The notes under the pieces were generated by a model. The model was given only the letters and a program-made list of their open reading frames with translations. It did not search any database and was not told where the DNA came from. A stretch of 64,000 nt of DNA from Leptolyngbya sp. Heron Island J (GTDB taxonomy: Bacteria > Cyanobacteriota > Cyanobacteriia > Phormidesmidales > Phormidesmidaceae), in the NCBI RefSeq assembly GCF_000482245.1, contig NZ_AWNH01000006.1:1-64000 (forward strand), written 5' to 3'. The stretch's first letter is position 1; each line of letters opens with the position of its first letter. The position numbers and the translations under genes are program-made. Positions 32,144 to 41,044 of this stretch are shown in pieces.

Positions 32144-33898
32144 ATGCAGTGGCTTTTTTCTATGTTCCATTTACTGTTTGTATCTAGTCGCTGGTCACTG
32201 ATTTTGGTTGCTACTTTACTGGCTTGGACCAGTGTGGTTACACAGAGAGTTCAGGCATCGCCGTTGGTAGAGTCATCGATAGAAGATGAGATTGACCTGC
32301 AGCGAGTCGAACTTCAGCCATCAGCATCTGAAATATCAGTGCCTGGGCCATCAGACCTGCTTTTGCAGGAGGAAGAGACATCTCTTCAGGCGGAGGATTC
32401 GCAGCCTGAGCCATCGGCCTTGACAGCAGATCTGTTAACGGAGTCTCCGATAGAGAAGATATCTTTCCAGGCAGAGGATTTGCAGCTTGAGCCGTCACCC
32501 TCAATGTCGACAGCAGATCTGCCAGCGGAGTCTTCTGAACCGGAAGAATCAGGATTGGCCGCTGGTGCACCCAGACCATCTGTGCGATCGCGCGCGCTTA
32601 ATCTGGGTGCCCTACGGGCTCTAAAGAAGCCACTGACTGAGAGAGTGCTAGATACAGGGTTGAGCGCGCCCTTACGTCAACGCCCAGACAATCCAACATT
32701 TTGGACTCGGGACTTTTTGACGGGCGACTGGAACGGCTGGCGTGATCGGCTCTATGAGCAAGGGATAGATCTGTATGCTCTACAGATTGTTGATACCTAT
32801 GTGCAGCCCACAGGTGGACTCTCACAAAGTTCTACGGTCAACAGCCTCACGCTAGTCGGCACCGATTTACACACCGATCGATTAGGATGGTGGCCTAACG
32901 GGCAAATTCATGTGACCGCTGCCCTAATAGAAACCGAGAGTTTAGCACGGGATTCTATTGGTGCATTGAATTCTACCTACTTCAACGATGCACCCACTAA
33001 CGGCGCTCGATTATTTGAAGTGTGGTACGGACAAAAGTTCGACAACAACAAAGGTGAGGTTAGGGTAGGGACACAATACCCCTTTGTACGCATTGCGTCC
33101 AATCAACCCTCGTCCATGTTCTCCAACACGGCATTTGACTATCCCCATTTCCTGGGGACGACTCCTGCCCTGGGGATGAGCGTACCCTATGCCGCCGCCC
33201 CCTTCGGCATACAGCTCAGCTACAGCTTTACGCCTGAAATCTTCTTTATTGGTCAGCTAAGCGACGGGTTTCAAGATCCCAGTGGGGGCATTGAAAACTA
33301 TCGAAATCTCAGCATTGGCCTCAGTGCTCAAGAAGGTATGGAAGGCATTTTAGAGCTAAGCTACAAACCCAACCAACGGCCTGGTTCGACAGGATTGCCT
33401 GGTAATTATAAAGCTGGCATACAGTTTCATACCGGTCGATTCAACGTGAATAACACGGCTAATTCGAATACTACCCAGTGGGGAAATGGAGCGATTTATG
33501 CCATGGGAGACCAGATGTTGTATGCTGAGCCAGGCTCCCGCACCCAGGGGCTCACCGGCTTCTTAAAAACTGTTTTTACCCCCTATGAAGACATCAATAT
33601 GGTGGAGTTTCATGCGGCGGGCGGACTGACCTATGAGGGGCTGATTCCCAATCGCGATCGCGATGTTCTTGGGCTGGCGGTCGCCTATACCAAAATCAGC
33701 GAAGGATTACGGGATGCTGACCGCATTGCGGGTACTAGTGTTCGAGACGCAGAAACCGTCGCGGAACTAATTTACAGCGCTGATATTGCCCCGTGGTGGA
33801 ATGTGATTGGTAGCGTTCAATACATTATTAACCCCGGTGGGTATCGCGATCGCGACGATGCCTTGGTATTTGGCATCAGCAATCGTTTCTCCTTCTAG
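32144..33898 (+). CDS. Carbohydrate-selective porin (OprB family)
   Basis: About 584 residues. A signal peptide is cut near QRVQA. A low-complexity Ser/Pro/Glu-rich region follows (about 45-150, repeats of the form LQxEDxQxEPS), then the OprB barrel from about 185: FWTRDFLTGDWNGWRDRLYE, LYALQIVDTYVQPTGG, WYGQKFDNNKGEVRVG, ending GISNRFSF with the terminal aromatic typical of outer-membrane proteins. It has no SLH domain, unlike most cyanobacterial porins, so it is the plain OprB type. It probably imports sugars, matching the sugar-metabolism icfG genes downstream. Confidence 0.83.
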   Translation: MQWLFSMFHLLFVSSRWSLILVATLLAWTSVVTQRVQASPLVESSIEDEIDLQRVELQPSASEISVPGPSDLLLQEEETSLQAEDSQPEPSALTADLLTESPIEKISFQAEDLQLEPSPSMSTADLPAESSEPEESGLAAGAPRPSVRSRALNLGALRALKKPLTERVLDTGLSAPLRQRPDNPTFWTRDFLTGDWNGWRDRLYEQGIDLYALQIVDTYVQPTGGLSQSSTVNSLTLVGTDLHTDRLGWWPNGQIHVTAALIETESLARDSIGALNSTYFNDAPTNGARLFEVWYGQKFDNNKGEVRVGTQYPFVRIASNQPSSMFSNTAFDYPHFLGTTPALGMSVPYAAAPFGIQLSYSFTPEIFFIGQLSDGFQDPSGGIENYRNLSIGLSAQEGMEGILELSYKPNQRPGSTGLPGNYKAGIQFHTGRFNVNNTANSNTTQWGNGAIYAMGDQMLYAEPGSRTQGLTGFLKTVFTPYEDINMVEFHAAGGLTYEGLIPNRDRDVLGLAVAYTKISEGLRDADRIAGTSVRDAETVAELIYSADIAPWWNVIGSVQYIINPGGYRDRDDALVFGISNRFSF

Positions 33899-34055
33899 GA
33901 TTCGAGACGCCATCTCTCCAACGTTGTTTTTTCATATTCACTCAGGAATGAAGATTTAATTAGGCTCTATTGCCTGACCTACAGTTGTTCCATGGAACGA
34001 CTCTTCGAACAAGATCTGACAAAATCTATATCCCTTATCTTCAAATAGCAAAGCT

Positions 34056-34937
34056 ATGATTCTAATTACTGGCGCAACTGGCACCAATGGCCAGGAAATC
34101 GTTAAACAGCTGGCTGAACAAGGTGTTACTGTTCGGGCCATGGTTCGTAATCTCGCCAAAGGAGAGCCGCTAAAAGCGTTTAATGTAGAACTTGTTGAAG
34201 GCGATTTTTCAAATCCCGCATCACTTGACGCGGCCCTAAAAGGCGTAGACAAAGCGCTCATGCTACCGCCGATTGCCCCCAATGCCGTAGAGCTGCAGCG
34301 CAACTTTATCGAAGCTGCCAAAAGAGCCGGTACGGCCTACATTGTCAAATTCTCTGCCATTGGCGCAGATCCAAATTCGCCCATGCGCTTGGGGCGCTGG
34401 CATGGCGATGCCGAGCAGCTGTTAGCGGACTCTGGTATTGCCTATTGCACCCTGCGGCCCAATGGCTTTATGCAAAACTTCTTCGCCTTTGCCCCGTTGA
34501 TTGCTAACCAGGGTCTTTTTGCACAACCAGGTGGCCAGTCCTCTATCAGTCATATCGACGTTCGCGACATTAGTGAAGCCATTGTACAAACACTGTTAAA
34601 CGAAACCGTTCACGCGGGTAAAGCCTATACCCTCACAGGTCCAGAATCTCTCTCGTTTGACCAAGTGGCCGCCAACTTTTCTCAAGTCTTGGGTCACACA
34701 GTTCAATATATTGACCAGGCACCAGAAGAATTTAAAGCCAATATGCTGGCCTGGGGACAGCCGGAGTGGTTAGCCGATACCTTTAACGAGATGTTTGCCC
34801 TTTACCGTACGGGCTGGGGAGCAGAAGTAACCGAGGATTTCACCACGATCACAGGCCATGCTCCCCGCTCTTTTGAGCAGTTTATTCAAGACAATCGTCA
34901 GGCCTTTATGCCTGAAGCAGCACCTGCAGCAGTATAA
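34056..34937 (+). CDS. NmrA/QOR2-like atypical SDR (NAD(P)-binding)
   Basis: 293 residues. The N-terminal Rossmann motif is ILITGATGTNGQEIVKQL. RAMVRNLAKGEPL suggests NADP preference. YIVKFSAIGADP and TLRPNGFMQNFFAF are typical of the NmrA/HSCARG and SDR_a5 group. The usual YxxxK catalytic pair is not evident, so it may be a redox sensor or a quinone reductase like QOR2. It is 24 bp upstream of the GMC oxidoreductase. A decayed copy of the GTTCCATGGAAC repeat (33987-33998) lies in its leader. Confidence 0.82.
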   Translation: MILITGATGTNGQEIVKQLAEQGVTVRAMVRNLAKGEPLKAFNVELVEGDFSNPASLDAALKGVDKALMLPPIAPNAVELQRNFIEAAKRAGTAYIVKFSAIGADPNSPMRLGRWHGDAEQLLADSGIAYCTLRPNGFMQNFFAFAPLIANQGLFAQPGGQSSISHIDVRDISEAIVQTLLNETVHAGKAYTLTGPESLSFDQVAANFSQVLGHTVQYIDQAPEEFKANMLAWGQPEWLADTFNEMFALYRTGWGAEVTEDFTTITGHAPRSFEQFIQDNRQAFMPEAAPAAV

Positions 34938-34961
34938 ATCGCAATCTGAATAATATCTCCT

Positions 34962-36509
34962 ATGTCATATGATTTCATAATTGTCGGCGCAGGGTCGGCA
35001 GGCTGTGTTTTGGCGAACCGGCTCTCTGAAAACCCGGACATCAAAGTACTCGTGATCGAAGCGGGTAGTCGTCAAGTGCCTGAAAATGTCCATCTCCCAG
35101 CAATGTGGCCCTTTCTTTGGCATACCCCCGTTGATTGGGACTATCAGAGCATTCCGCAACCGTCCTTAGGGGGACGCCAAACCCACGAACCGAGAGGCAA
35201 GATTATCGGTGGCAGCAGTGCCCTCAATCTGATGATCTACATTCGCGGTCACCAAGCGGACTATGCCAACTGGGTGAATCAGGGGGCGACTGGCTGGGGG
35301 TATGACGACCTGATGCCCTACTTTCAAAAGGTAGAAAACCAAGAAGACAATACCAGCCCTTGGGCCGGACATAGTGGCCCTTTTGCTGTTACAAGCGCTC
35401 GACTTCACGATCCTAATCCCACATCAAAAGTCTTTTTAGAAGCTTGTCAAGAACTGGGCTATCCTGCAACTGAAGACTTTAATGGTCCCCAGATGGAAGG
35501 AGCTGGTTGGCACCATCTCAACATTAAAGATGGCAAACGACAGACAGTGGCGCAGGCCTATCTGTTGCCTGTGTTAGCTCGCCCTAATTTAACCGTAATT
35601 ACCGAAGCTGTTGTTTCTCAGCTACGGTTTGATCAAAAACGTTGCACCGGGGTGGAGTATATTACAGACGGGCAGCAACAAACGGCCCAGGCCGATCGAG
35701 AGGTGATTCTCAGTGCAGGTGCGATTGAGTCTCCTAAGTTGCTGATGCTCTCTGGTGTGGGGCATGCCCAGCAGTTAGCGCCTTTGGGAATTCCCCTGGT
35801 GGTTGACTTGCCTGGTGTTGGTGAAAACTTTCACAACCATGTCCTCACGGGCATTATTGGCAAGACTAACCAGGCTGTGCCCGCTCCCAAACAAAACATG
35901 TCTGAAAGCTGTCTGTTTACCAAATCAGATCCGTCTTTAGCAGCCCCTGATCTGCAGCTTAGCTTTGTTCATGTGCCCTTTGATATCATCATTGGTCAGG
36001 CCAATCCCGATTCAGTCAGTGTTATTCCTGGCGTAACTCAGCCCAAGTCACGGGGGTGGTTGCGGTTAGCTAGCAATGATCCGTTGGCAGCTCCATTGAT
36101 TAATCCGAACTACCTAGCTGAGCGGGAAGATGTAGAGCGGCTGATGCAAGCAGTGCGTATTGGTCAAGAGATTTTATTCAACACCGAGGCATTTGCTGCT
36201 TGGGGCACTGAAGAGTTGTTGCCTGGACCTGATGTGCAAACAGATGAACAGTTAGAAGCATTTGTTCGACAGCGAGCAGAGACTTATCATCATCAGTGCG
36301 GTTCTTGCAAATTGGGCATCGACGACCTCTCGGTGGTGGATTTAGAGCTCCGGGTGCGTGAGGTTGAAAATCTGCGGGTGGTAGACGCTAGTGTGATACC
36401 AGCAGTGCCTTCTGGAAACTGCCATGCCGCTGTGTTAGCGATCGCCGAAAAAGCAGCTGATTTGATCAAGACATCTCATGGTCTGGAGCGATCGCTAACG
36501 GCTGTTTGA
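34962..36509 (+). CDS. GMC-family FAD oxidoreductase
   Basis: 515 residues. The FAD-binding motif GAGSAGCVLANRLSE is at the N-terminus, with GKIIGGSSALNLMIYIRG and the second GMC signature (GAIESPKLLMLSGVG). The catalytic region has YHHQCGSCKLG and SGNCHAAVLAIAEKAADLI, so the catalytic pair appears to be His/His rather than the His/Asn of choline dehydrogenase. It oxidises an alcohol or sugar. There is no signal peptide. Its position between SDR and SnoaL genes suggests a dedicated pathway. Confidence 0.88.
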   Translation: MSYDFIIVGAGSAGCVLANRLSENPDIKVLVIEAGSRQVPENVHLPAMWPFLWHTPVDWDYQSIPQPSLGGRQTHEPRGKIIGGSSALNLMIYIRGHQADYANWVNQGATGWGYDDLMPYFQKVENQEDNTSPWAGHSGPFAVTSARLHDPNPTSKVFLEACQELGYPATEDFNGPQMEGAGWHHLNIKDGKRQTVAQAYLLPVLARPNLTVITEAVVSQLRFDQKRCTGVEYITDGQQQTAQADREVILSAGAIESPKLLMLSGVGHAQQLAPLGIPLVVDLPGVGENFHNHVLTGIIGKTNQAVPAPKQNMSESCLFTKSDPSLAAPDLQLSFVHVPFDIIIGQANPDSVSVIPGVTQPKSRGWLRLASNDPLAAPLINPNYLAEREDVERLMQAVRIGQEILFNTEAFAAWGTEELLPGPDVQTDEQLEAFVRQRAETYHHQCGSCKLGIDDLSVVDLELRVREVENLRVVDASVIPAVPSGNCHAAVLAIAEKAADLIKTSHGLERSLTAV

Positions 36510-36579
36510 TCGACATCTTTTCAGACACCGAATCTGACAATACTCCATTATCAATACTCTATCTACAAGGAGACTCTCC

Positions 36580-36972
36580 ATGAAAAACGTCCCCGATAGC
36601 CCGCTGGGGCTGATGTATGCAGAGCACATTAACCTTATCCTCAAAAAAGATATTAAGGGTCTGTTGAATCAGTACACTGAGGATGCTGTTTTGATTAGTT
36701 CTTTTCTAAAAAAGCCCATTTATTATCGTGGTCATCAACAGCTTGAAGAGCATTTCCAAGGTATTTTGGGTATTCAAGGTTTAGAGACGGAGATTGCCTT
36801 TTGGGCTGAGACAGAAGATCCGACAACGCTGATGATTGTAGAAGCCATCACGATGACTACTGACGAGGGTGAGGCAAAAATGCGCTTTGCCGATAGCTGG
36901 GTGCTGCGCGATGGCAAAATTGCCATTCACTTTGCGGGTATGACTCAATATCCTGATGGGTCTGTTGCGTAA
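36580..36972 (+). CDS. SnoaL/NTF2-like protein
   Basis: 130 residues with a SnoaL-like pattern: a helix (LGLMYAEHINLILKKDIKGL), NQYTEDAVLISSF, the strand KPIYYRGHQQLEEHFQGILG, and the terminal DSWVLRDGKIAIHFAGMTQY. RBS AGGAG. The ligand or reaction is unknown. A small CAGAAAG/CTTTCTG hairpin follows the stop. Confidence 0.75.
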   Translation: MKNVPDSPLGLMYAEHINLILKKDIKGLLNQYTEDAVLISSFLKKPIYYRGHQQLEEHFQGILGIQGLETEIAFWAETEDPTTLMIVEAITMTTDEGEAKMRFADSWVLRDGKIAIHFAGMTQYPDGSVA

Positions 36973-37052
36973 CTCCAGTTCAGAAAGTTGAATTCAACCC
37001 AGCTTTCTGGCGACTTTTCATTTATATTCCTGTGATTGGAGAACATTTTCTT

Positions 37053-37451
37053 ATGTCTAATACCAACCTCGATGTCGCACTTAAGTTTTACGAAGTCTAC
37101 AACACCCACAATCTCGACTTGCTGGACGAGATTCTGAGCGCTAACTACGTTGGCCATGTCAATGCTCATGATATTAAAGGGGCTGAAGCTGCCAAAGGGT
37201 TTATCGGTGGCTTTATTCAGGGGATTCCCGATGCCAACTACAAAGTGGTAGAAACCCTCGTTACTGAAAACAAGGTGATTACGCGCTGGGTCTGCACCGG
37301 GACTCAAACTGGCAACTTCTTTGGTTCTGAGCCCACTGGCAAAGCCATTGATGTGAACGGCATCACTATCTTTGAAGTTATTGATGGCAAAATCAACCAG
37401 CTCTGGAATAACTGGGATCAGTTCACACTTGTTCAGCAATTAAAAGCGTAA
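37053..37451 (+). CDS. SnoaL-like ester cyclase
   Basis: About 132 residues from the ATG at 37053 (the start at 37032 is less likely). The family core is clear: ALKFYEVYNTHNLDLLDEIL, NYVGHVNAHDIKGAEAAKGF, FIQGIPDANYKVVETLVTEN, RWVCTGTQTGNFFGSEPTGK and FEVIDGKINQLWNNWDQFT. It is the last of the series before the DJ-1 gene and the repeated leader element. Confidence 0.82.
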   Translation: MSNTNLDVALKFYEVYNTHNLDLLDEILSANYVGHVNAHDIKGAEAAKGFIGGFIQGIPDANYKVVETLVTENKVITRWVCTGTQTGNFFGSEPTGKAIDVNGITIFEVIDGKINQLWNNWDQFTLVQQLKA

Positions 37452-37453
37452 AT

Positions 37454-37544
37454 GCCATTGCTGATTTAGAGGATGAACCGAGCTGTTAGAGGTGTCATAT
37501 ATCAGCATCTTTCAGAGAAAAACATGGTTCGGATCAGCAACGCC
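37454..37544. repeat. Leader-hairpin / MITE-like element, copy 2
   Basis: TTGCTGAT (37458-37465) pairs with ATCAGCAA (37533-37540). Inside are GGATGAACCGAGCTG and, opposite, GGTTCGG, which extend the stem (GAACC with GGTTC). The span between outer boxes is 83 bases, identical to copy 3. It ends 31-35 bases before the DJ-1 start. Confidence 0.65.
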
Positions 37545-37575
37545 GCGTAAATTCCACCGCCTTTATCGAAATTCT

Positions 37576-38184
37576 ATGAACCTCAAAGATAAAAAGATCG
37601 GTATTCTGATCGAGAGTGACTTCTACGAACATGAGATTTGGTATTACAACTATCGCTTTGCTGAAGAAGGCGCTGATGTACACTTTCTCTCCCGTTTATG
37701 GGGTCAGCCTGCGATTACGTTTACCGGTCACGAATACAAAGCGCCCTTCACCTGTTCTGAAAGCTTTGAGAACATGAGTGATGACGATTTAAAAAGCTAC
37801 GATGCAATTATTGTGCCATCAGCGATGGTCAGCGATCGCCTGCGCTATAGCGAAGATCCTCGTCAGCTTTCGCCTGCGGTTAAATTTATCCAACGGGCCT
37901 TCGCCGAAACCGGCATTCTCAAAGGCATTATTTGTCATGGCATGTGGCTATTATCACCGACTGCTGAACTTGTGCGCGGTCGCCGGGTGACCTGTCACAA
38001 CAACCTCTATGGTGATGTCAAAAACATGGGGGCGATTTATATCGATTTAGATGTTGTTCATGATGGCGACTTAATTACTGGTCGTAGCGGAGCTCACTGT
38101 CATCTCTTTGCAAAAGAGATTATTAGTCTGTTGGCCAATGCCAAGCAATATCGTAAACAACGTCAAATTTATGCTGTTGCCTAG
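37576..38184 (+). CDS. DJ-1/PfpI family protein, second copy (icfG-cluster neighbour)
   Basis: About 202 residues from the ATG at 37576. The family core is KIGILIESDFYEHEIWYYNY (acidic residue of the active site), DAIIVPSAMVSD, and the nucleophile elbow GIICHGMWLLSPTAELVRGR with Cys and His, ending VVHDGDLITGRSGAHCHLFA. A DJ-1/PfpI gene (slr1854) also sits at this place in the icfG region of Synechocystis. The reaction is unproven; glyoxalase III or deglycase activity would suit sugar metabolism. Confidence 0.83.
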   Translation: MNLKDKKIGILIESDFYEHEIWYYNYRFAEEGADVHFLSRLWGQPAITFTGHEYKAPFTCSESFENMSDDDLKSYDAIIVPSAMVSDRLRYSEDPRQLSPAVKFIQRAFAETGILKGIICHGMWLLSPTAELVRGRRVTCHNNLYGDVKNMGAIYIDLDVVHDGDLITGRSGAHCHLFAKEIISLLANAKQYRKQRQIYAVA

Positions 38185-38196
38185 AGGGGATCATTG

Positions 38197-38640
38197 ATGA
38201 ACGTTATGCAAATTTTTTCACAGGTGGCGATTACCTGTGAAGATGCGATCGCAACCGAAAAATTCTACACCCAATATTTTGGCTTTCGCCGTGCCCGCGT
38301 TGCCGAACTACCCGATGGTGCTCAAATTGTCTTTCTTAAAATGGGTGACAGTGCCTTTTATCTGGAACTGTTTCAAGCGACAGAAGACTCCCCGGTACCT
38401 GCTGCCACGAATGATGGCCCTCAGTATCCTGGCGTTCGTCATTTGGCCTTCAAAGTTGCCAGCGTTGATGCCAAGCTGGTCGAACTGGGTGGCGCAGCCG
38501 ACGTGACCCTTGGCCCACTCAACTTTGACGACTATATCCCTGGATGGAGAACAGTCTGGATTGCCGATCCTGACGGACGTATTATTGAGCTTAGCGAAGG
38601 TTTCACCGATCAAGAGAATCCCCCTCAGCTCGCAGCTTAA
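38197..38640 (+). CDS. VOC-family protein
   Basis: 147 residues from the ATG at 38197 (GAGGGGA upstream). VOC ligands are expected in FSQVAITCEDAIATEKFYTQ, FYLELFQATEDSP (Glu), VRHLAFKVASVD (His) and DPDGRIIELSEG (Glu). The pattern fits a metal-dependent lyase or dioxygenase. It closes the SnoaL/DJ-1 run and is followed by a structured non-coding region. Confidence 0.82.
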   Translation: MNVMQIFSQVAITCEDAIATEKFYTQYFGFRRARVAELPDGAQIVFLKMGDSAFYLELFQATEDSPVPAATNDGPQYPGVRHLAFKVASVDAKLVELGGAADVTLGPLNFDDYIPGWRTVWIADPDGRIIELSEGFTDQENPPQLAA

Positions 38641-38642
38641 GT

Positions 38643-38735
38643 ATCGAGGATCAAATAGATGGCTTCGCCATTGACCTAAATGCCTGTAAAACAAGGCATA
38701 GCCATCAATATCTTGGCAGTTATAAAATCCTCGAT
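38643..38735 (+). promoter_or_regulatory. Structured leader upstream of the AGE-like gene
   Basis: Nested stems are visible: ATCGAGGAT (38643-38651) with ATCCTCGAT (38727-38735); GATGGC (38658-38663) with GCCATC (38701-38706); and ATGCCT (38680-38685) with AGGCAT (38694-38699). An alternative local hairpin, ATGGC-TTC-GCCAT (38659-38671), would compete with the second stem. The structure ends 39 bases before the start codon. It could be an RNA switch, a terminator of the VOC gene, or a MITE. Confidence 0.5.
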
Positions 38736-38774
38736 CCTAATGATTGTCTTGTAAACCCATATGCTATTCCCACT

Positions 38775-40601
38775 ATGCAAACATTTGCCTATCCCTTGTC
38801 TGATCTGATCGCCGGTTATGTGACCTATTTTGACGCTGAGCATGATGTCTTTGGTTTAAAGACCTCTGATGGTAGAGAATATGATGTTCTCCTGGGCGAT
38901 ATGACCTATGCAAAAGTCGTCCAAAATCTGGATGACGCCTACCTCGATGCCACTGGTAGTATGCGGGAGCAGCTGACACCGGGTTGTCAGTTGTTTACCT
39001 ACGGCGTCTTTTATCCTGATTCTCCTAAGTTCGAGGCCAAGCAAATTGTCTTCTTAGGTCGCAGTGCTGAAGACTATAGTTTTGAAAAGCAAAACTGGTG
39101 GATTGATCAGGTGCGATCGCTCGCTAACTTCTATCTTAAAGCACAGTTTGGCGATGAGTCTGTCGACTATCGTAACTATCGCACCACGCTCAACCTCTCT
39201 GGAGTCAAGTCCACCACTAACTATCGCCAAGAAACCGACACGATCTCTCGCCTAGTGTACGGATTTGCAACCGCCTTTATGATGACTGGGGAAGACAAAT
39301 TCCTCGAAGCTGCTGAAAAGGGCACTGAGTATTTGCGCGAGCACATGCGATTTGTGGACCAGGATGAAGACATCGTTTACTGGTACCACGGCATTGATGT
39401 ACAGGGCGATCGCGAACAAAAAATCTTTGCCTCTGAATTCGGTGACGACTACGACGCCATCCCCGCATACGAGCAAATTTATGCCCTGGCTGGCCCTACC
39501 CAAACCTATCGTGTCACAGGCGATCCTCGCATTCTTGACGATGCTGAGAAGACCATCAGCCTGTTTGATAAGTTCTTCTTAGATAAAACTCAGCACGGTG
39601 GTTACTTCTCTCACCTGGACCCTTTCACACTCGATCCTCGTAGTGAATCTCTTGGCCCTAACAAAGCCAAGAAAAACTGGAACTCCGTGGGTGATCACGC
39701 GCCCGCTTATCTGGTCAATCTCTTTTTGGCCACCGGTCGCCAGGAGTATGCCGATATGCTGGAATATACTTTTGACACCATTGAAGCCCGGATGCCCGAC
39801 TTTGAAGAAAGTCCCTTTGTGCAAGAGCGCTTCTTTGAAGACTGGTCAAAGGATCAAACCTATGGCTGGCAACAAAATCGCGCGGTGGTTGGTCACAACC
39901 TCAAAATCGCGTGGAACCTGATGCGTATGCAGAGCCTCAAGGCTAAAGATAAGTATGTGGACTTGGCTGAAAAGCTGGCTCAAACAATGCCCTCCGTCGG
40001 TAGCGACCAGCAGCGCGGTGGTTGGTACGATGTCGTTGAGCGAGTTGTCCCCCTTGGTCAAAAATTTCATCGGGTGGTGTGGCACGATCGCAAAGCCTGG
40101 TGGCAACAGGAGCAAGCCATCCTAGCCTACCTGATTTTGGCAGGCTGTCTGGGTAATGAGAACAATGAATATCTGCGCCATGCAAGAGAAGCCTCTGCAT
40201 TCTACAATGCCTGGTTCCTCGACACCGAAGATGGCGGCGTATACTTCAATGTGTTGGCCAATGGTCTACCCTTCCTCGCTGGCGGTAACGAACGGGGCAA
40301 AGGATCTCACTCTATGAGTGGCTATCACTCTACAGAGCTTTGCTACCTAGCCGCGATTTACACCAACCTGCTAGTGAAAAATCAGCCCATGGATCTGTAC
40401 TTCAAACCCCAGCCCAACGGTTTCCCTGACGGCATCTTGCGGGTCTCCCCTGATATTTTGCCTGCCGGTCGCGTTCGCATCAGTAAAGTAGAGATTGATG
40501 GCAAGCCCTACGATAACTTTGATGCTGAAAATTTGACAGTCTCTCTACCTAACGCTGATCAACCCGTAAAGGTCAAGGTTCGCTTAGAAGCTGTTGTGTA
40601 A
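38775..40601 (+). CDS. AGE/N-acylglucosamine 2-epimerase-like protein of the icfG cluster
   Basis: 608 residues. An N-terminal beta-rich part (about 1-100; DLIAGYVTYFDAEHDVFGLK) precedes an (alpha/alpha)6 barrel of the AGE/glycoside-hydrolase-like type: TDTISRLVYGFATAFMMTG, GGYFSHLDPFTLDPR, GDHAPAYLVNLFLATG, WQQNRAVVGHNLKIAWNLMR, QEQAILAYLILAG and DTEDGGVYFNVLANG. Conserved His residues in GHNLKI and SMSGYHSTE are candidates for catalysis. A homologue (slr1855) precedes the STAS/glgX genes in Synechocystis. The substrate is presumed to be a sugar. A good terminator follows. Confidence 0.8.
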   Translation: MQTFAYPLSDLIAGYVTYFDAEHDVFGLKTSDGREYDVLLGDMTYAKVVQNLDDAYLDATGSMREQLTPGCQLFTYGVFYPDSPKFEAKQIVFLGRSAEDYSFEKQNWWIDQVRSLANFYLKAQFGDESVDYRNYRTTLNLSGVKSTTNYRQETDTISRLVYGFATAFMMTGEDKFLEAAEKGTEYLREHMRFVDQDEDIVYWYHGIDVQGDREQKIFASEFGDDYDAIPAYEQIYALAGPTQTYRVTGDPRILDDAEKTISLFDKFFLDKTQHGGYFSHLDPFTLDPRSESLGPNKAKKNWNSVGDHAPAYLVNLFLATGRQEYADMLEYTFDTIEARMPDFEESPFVQERFFEDWSKDQTYGWQQNRAVVGHNLKIAWNLMRMQSLKAKDKYVDLAEKLAQTMPSVGSDQQRGGWYDVVERVVPLGQKFHRVVWHDRKAWWQQEQAILAYLILAGCLGNENNEYLRHAREASAFYNAWFLDTEDGGVYFNVLANGLPFLAGGNERGKGSHSMSGYHSTELCYLAAIYTNLLVKNQPMDLYFKPQPNGFPDGILRVSPDILPAGRVRISKVEIDGKPYDNFDAENLTVSLPNADQPVKVKVRLEAVV

Positions 40602-40610
40602 TCCTGCGTT

Positions 40611-40650
40611 TCCTAGTGCTTCATCAAAAAAGCACTAGGATGTTTTTCTC
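40611..40650 (+). terminator. Rho-independent terminator after the AGE-like gene
   Basis: TCCTAGTGCTT (40611-40621) pairs with AAGCACTAGGA (40630-40640) and is followed by TGTTTTTC. It separates the AGE-like gene from the STAS gene. Confidence 0.8.
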
Positions 40651-40684
40651 TTTGTTTTTCTTCTTTCCTATTTGGCTATAGTTT

Positions 40685-41032
40685 ATGGAAATCAAAATCA
40701 CTGATATCGATCAGATCAAGGTTATTGAGGTCAGTGGCGATATTGACGCCAGCACTGCACCCACTGCCCAGGAGGAGATTTTGCCTGCTGCTAAAGCAGG
40801 GCTCCCCGTACTCCTCGATCTCACCAACGTGCCCTATATGTCGAGTGCTGGCCTGCGGGTGCTGCTCTCTATTTACCGTCAAGTGACGGCTGAAGCGATT
40901 GACTTTGTCTTAGTAGGTCTTTCCGAAGAAATTCAAGACACCATGTCTGTCACCGGATTTTTGAACTTCTTCACTATTTGTGAGACCCGAGCAGCGGGCC
41001 TTGAAAAATTGCAAAACCAAGTGCCCTGCTAG
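40685..41032 (+). CDS. STAS-domain anti-sigma-factor antagonist (slr1856-like)
   Basis: 115 residues, a single STAS domain. The phosphorylation loop reads LDLTNVPYMSSAGLRVLLSI with Ser53/Ser54 as acceptor candidates. In Synechocystis the homologous Slr1856 is phosphorylated by the Slr1861 kinase and dephosphorylated by IcfG. It is 12 bp upstream of glgX, so the two are co-expressed. Confidence 0.87.
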   Translation: MEIKITDIDQIKVIEVSGDIDASTAPTAQEEILPAAKAGLPVLLDLTNVPYMSSAGLRVLLSIYRQVTAEAIDFVLVGLSEEIQDTMSVTGFLNFFTICETRAAGLEKLQNQVPC

Positions 41033-41044
41033 GAGGCTTTACCC

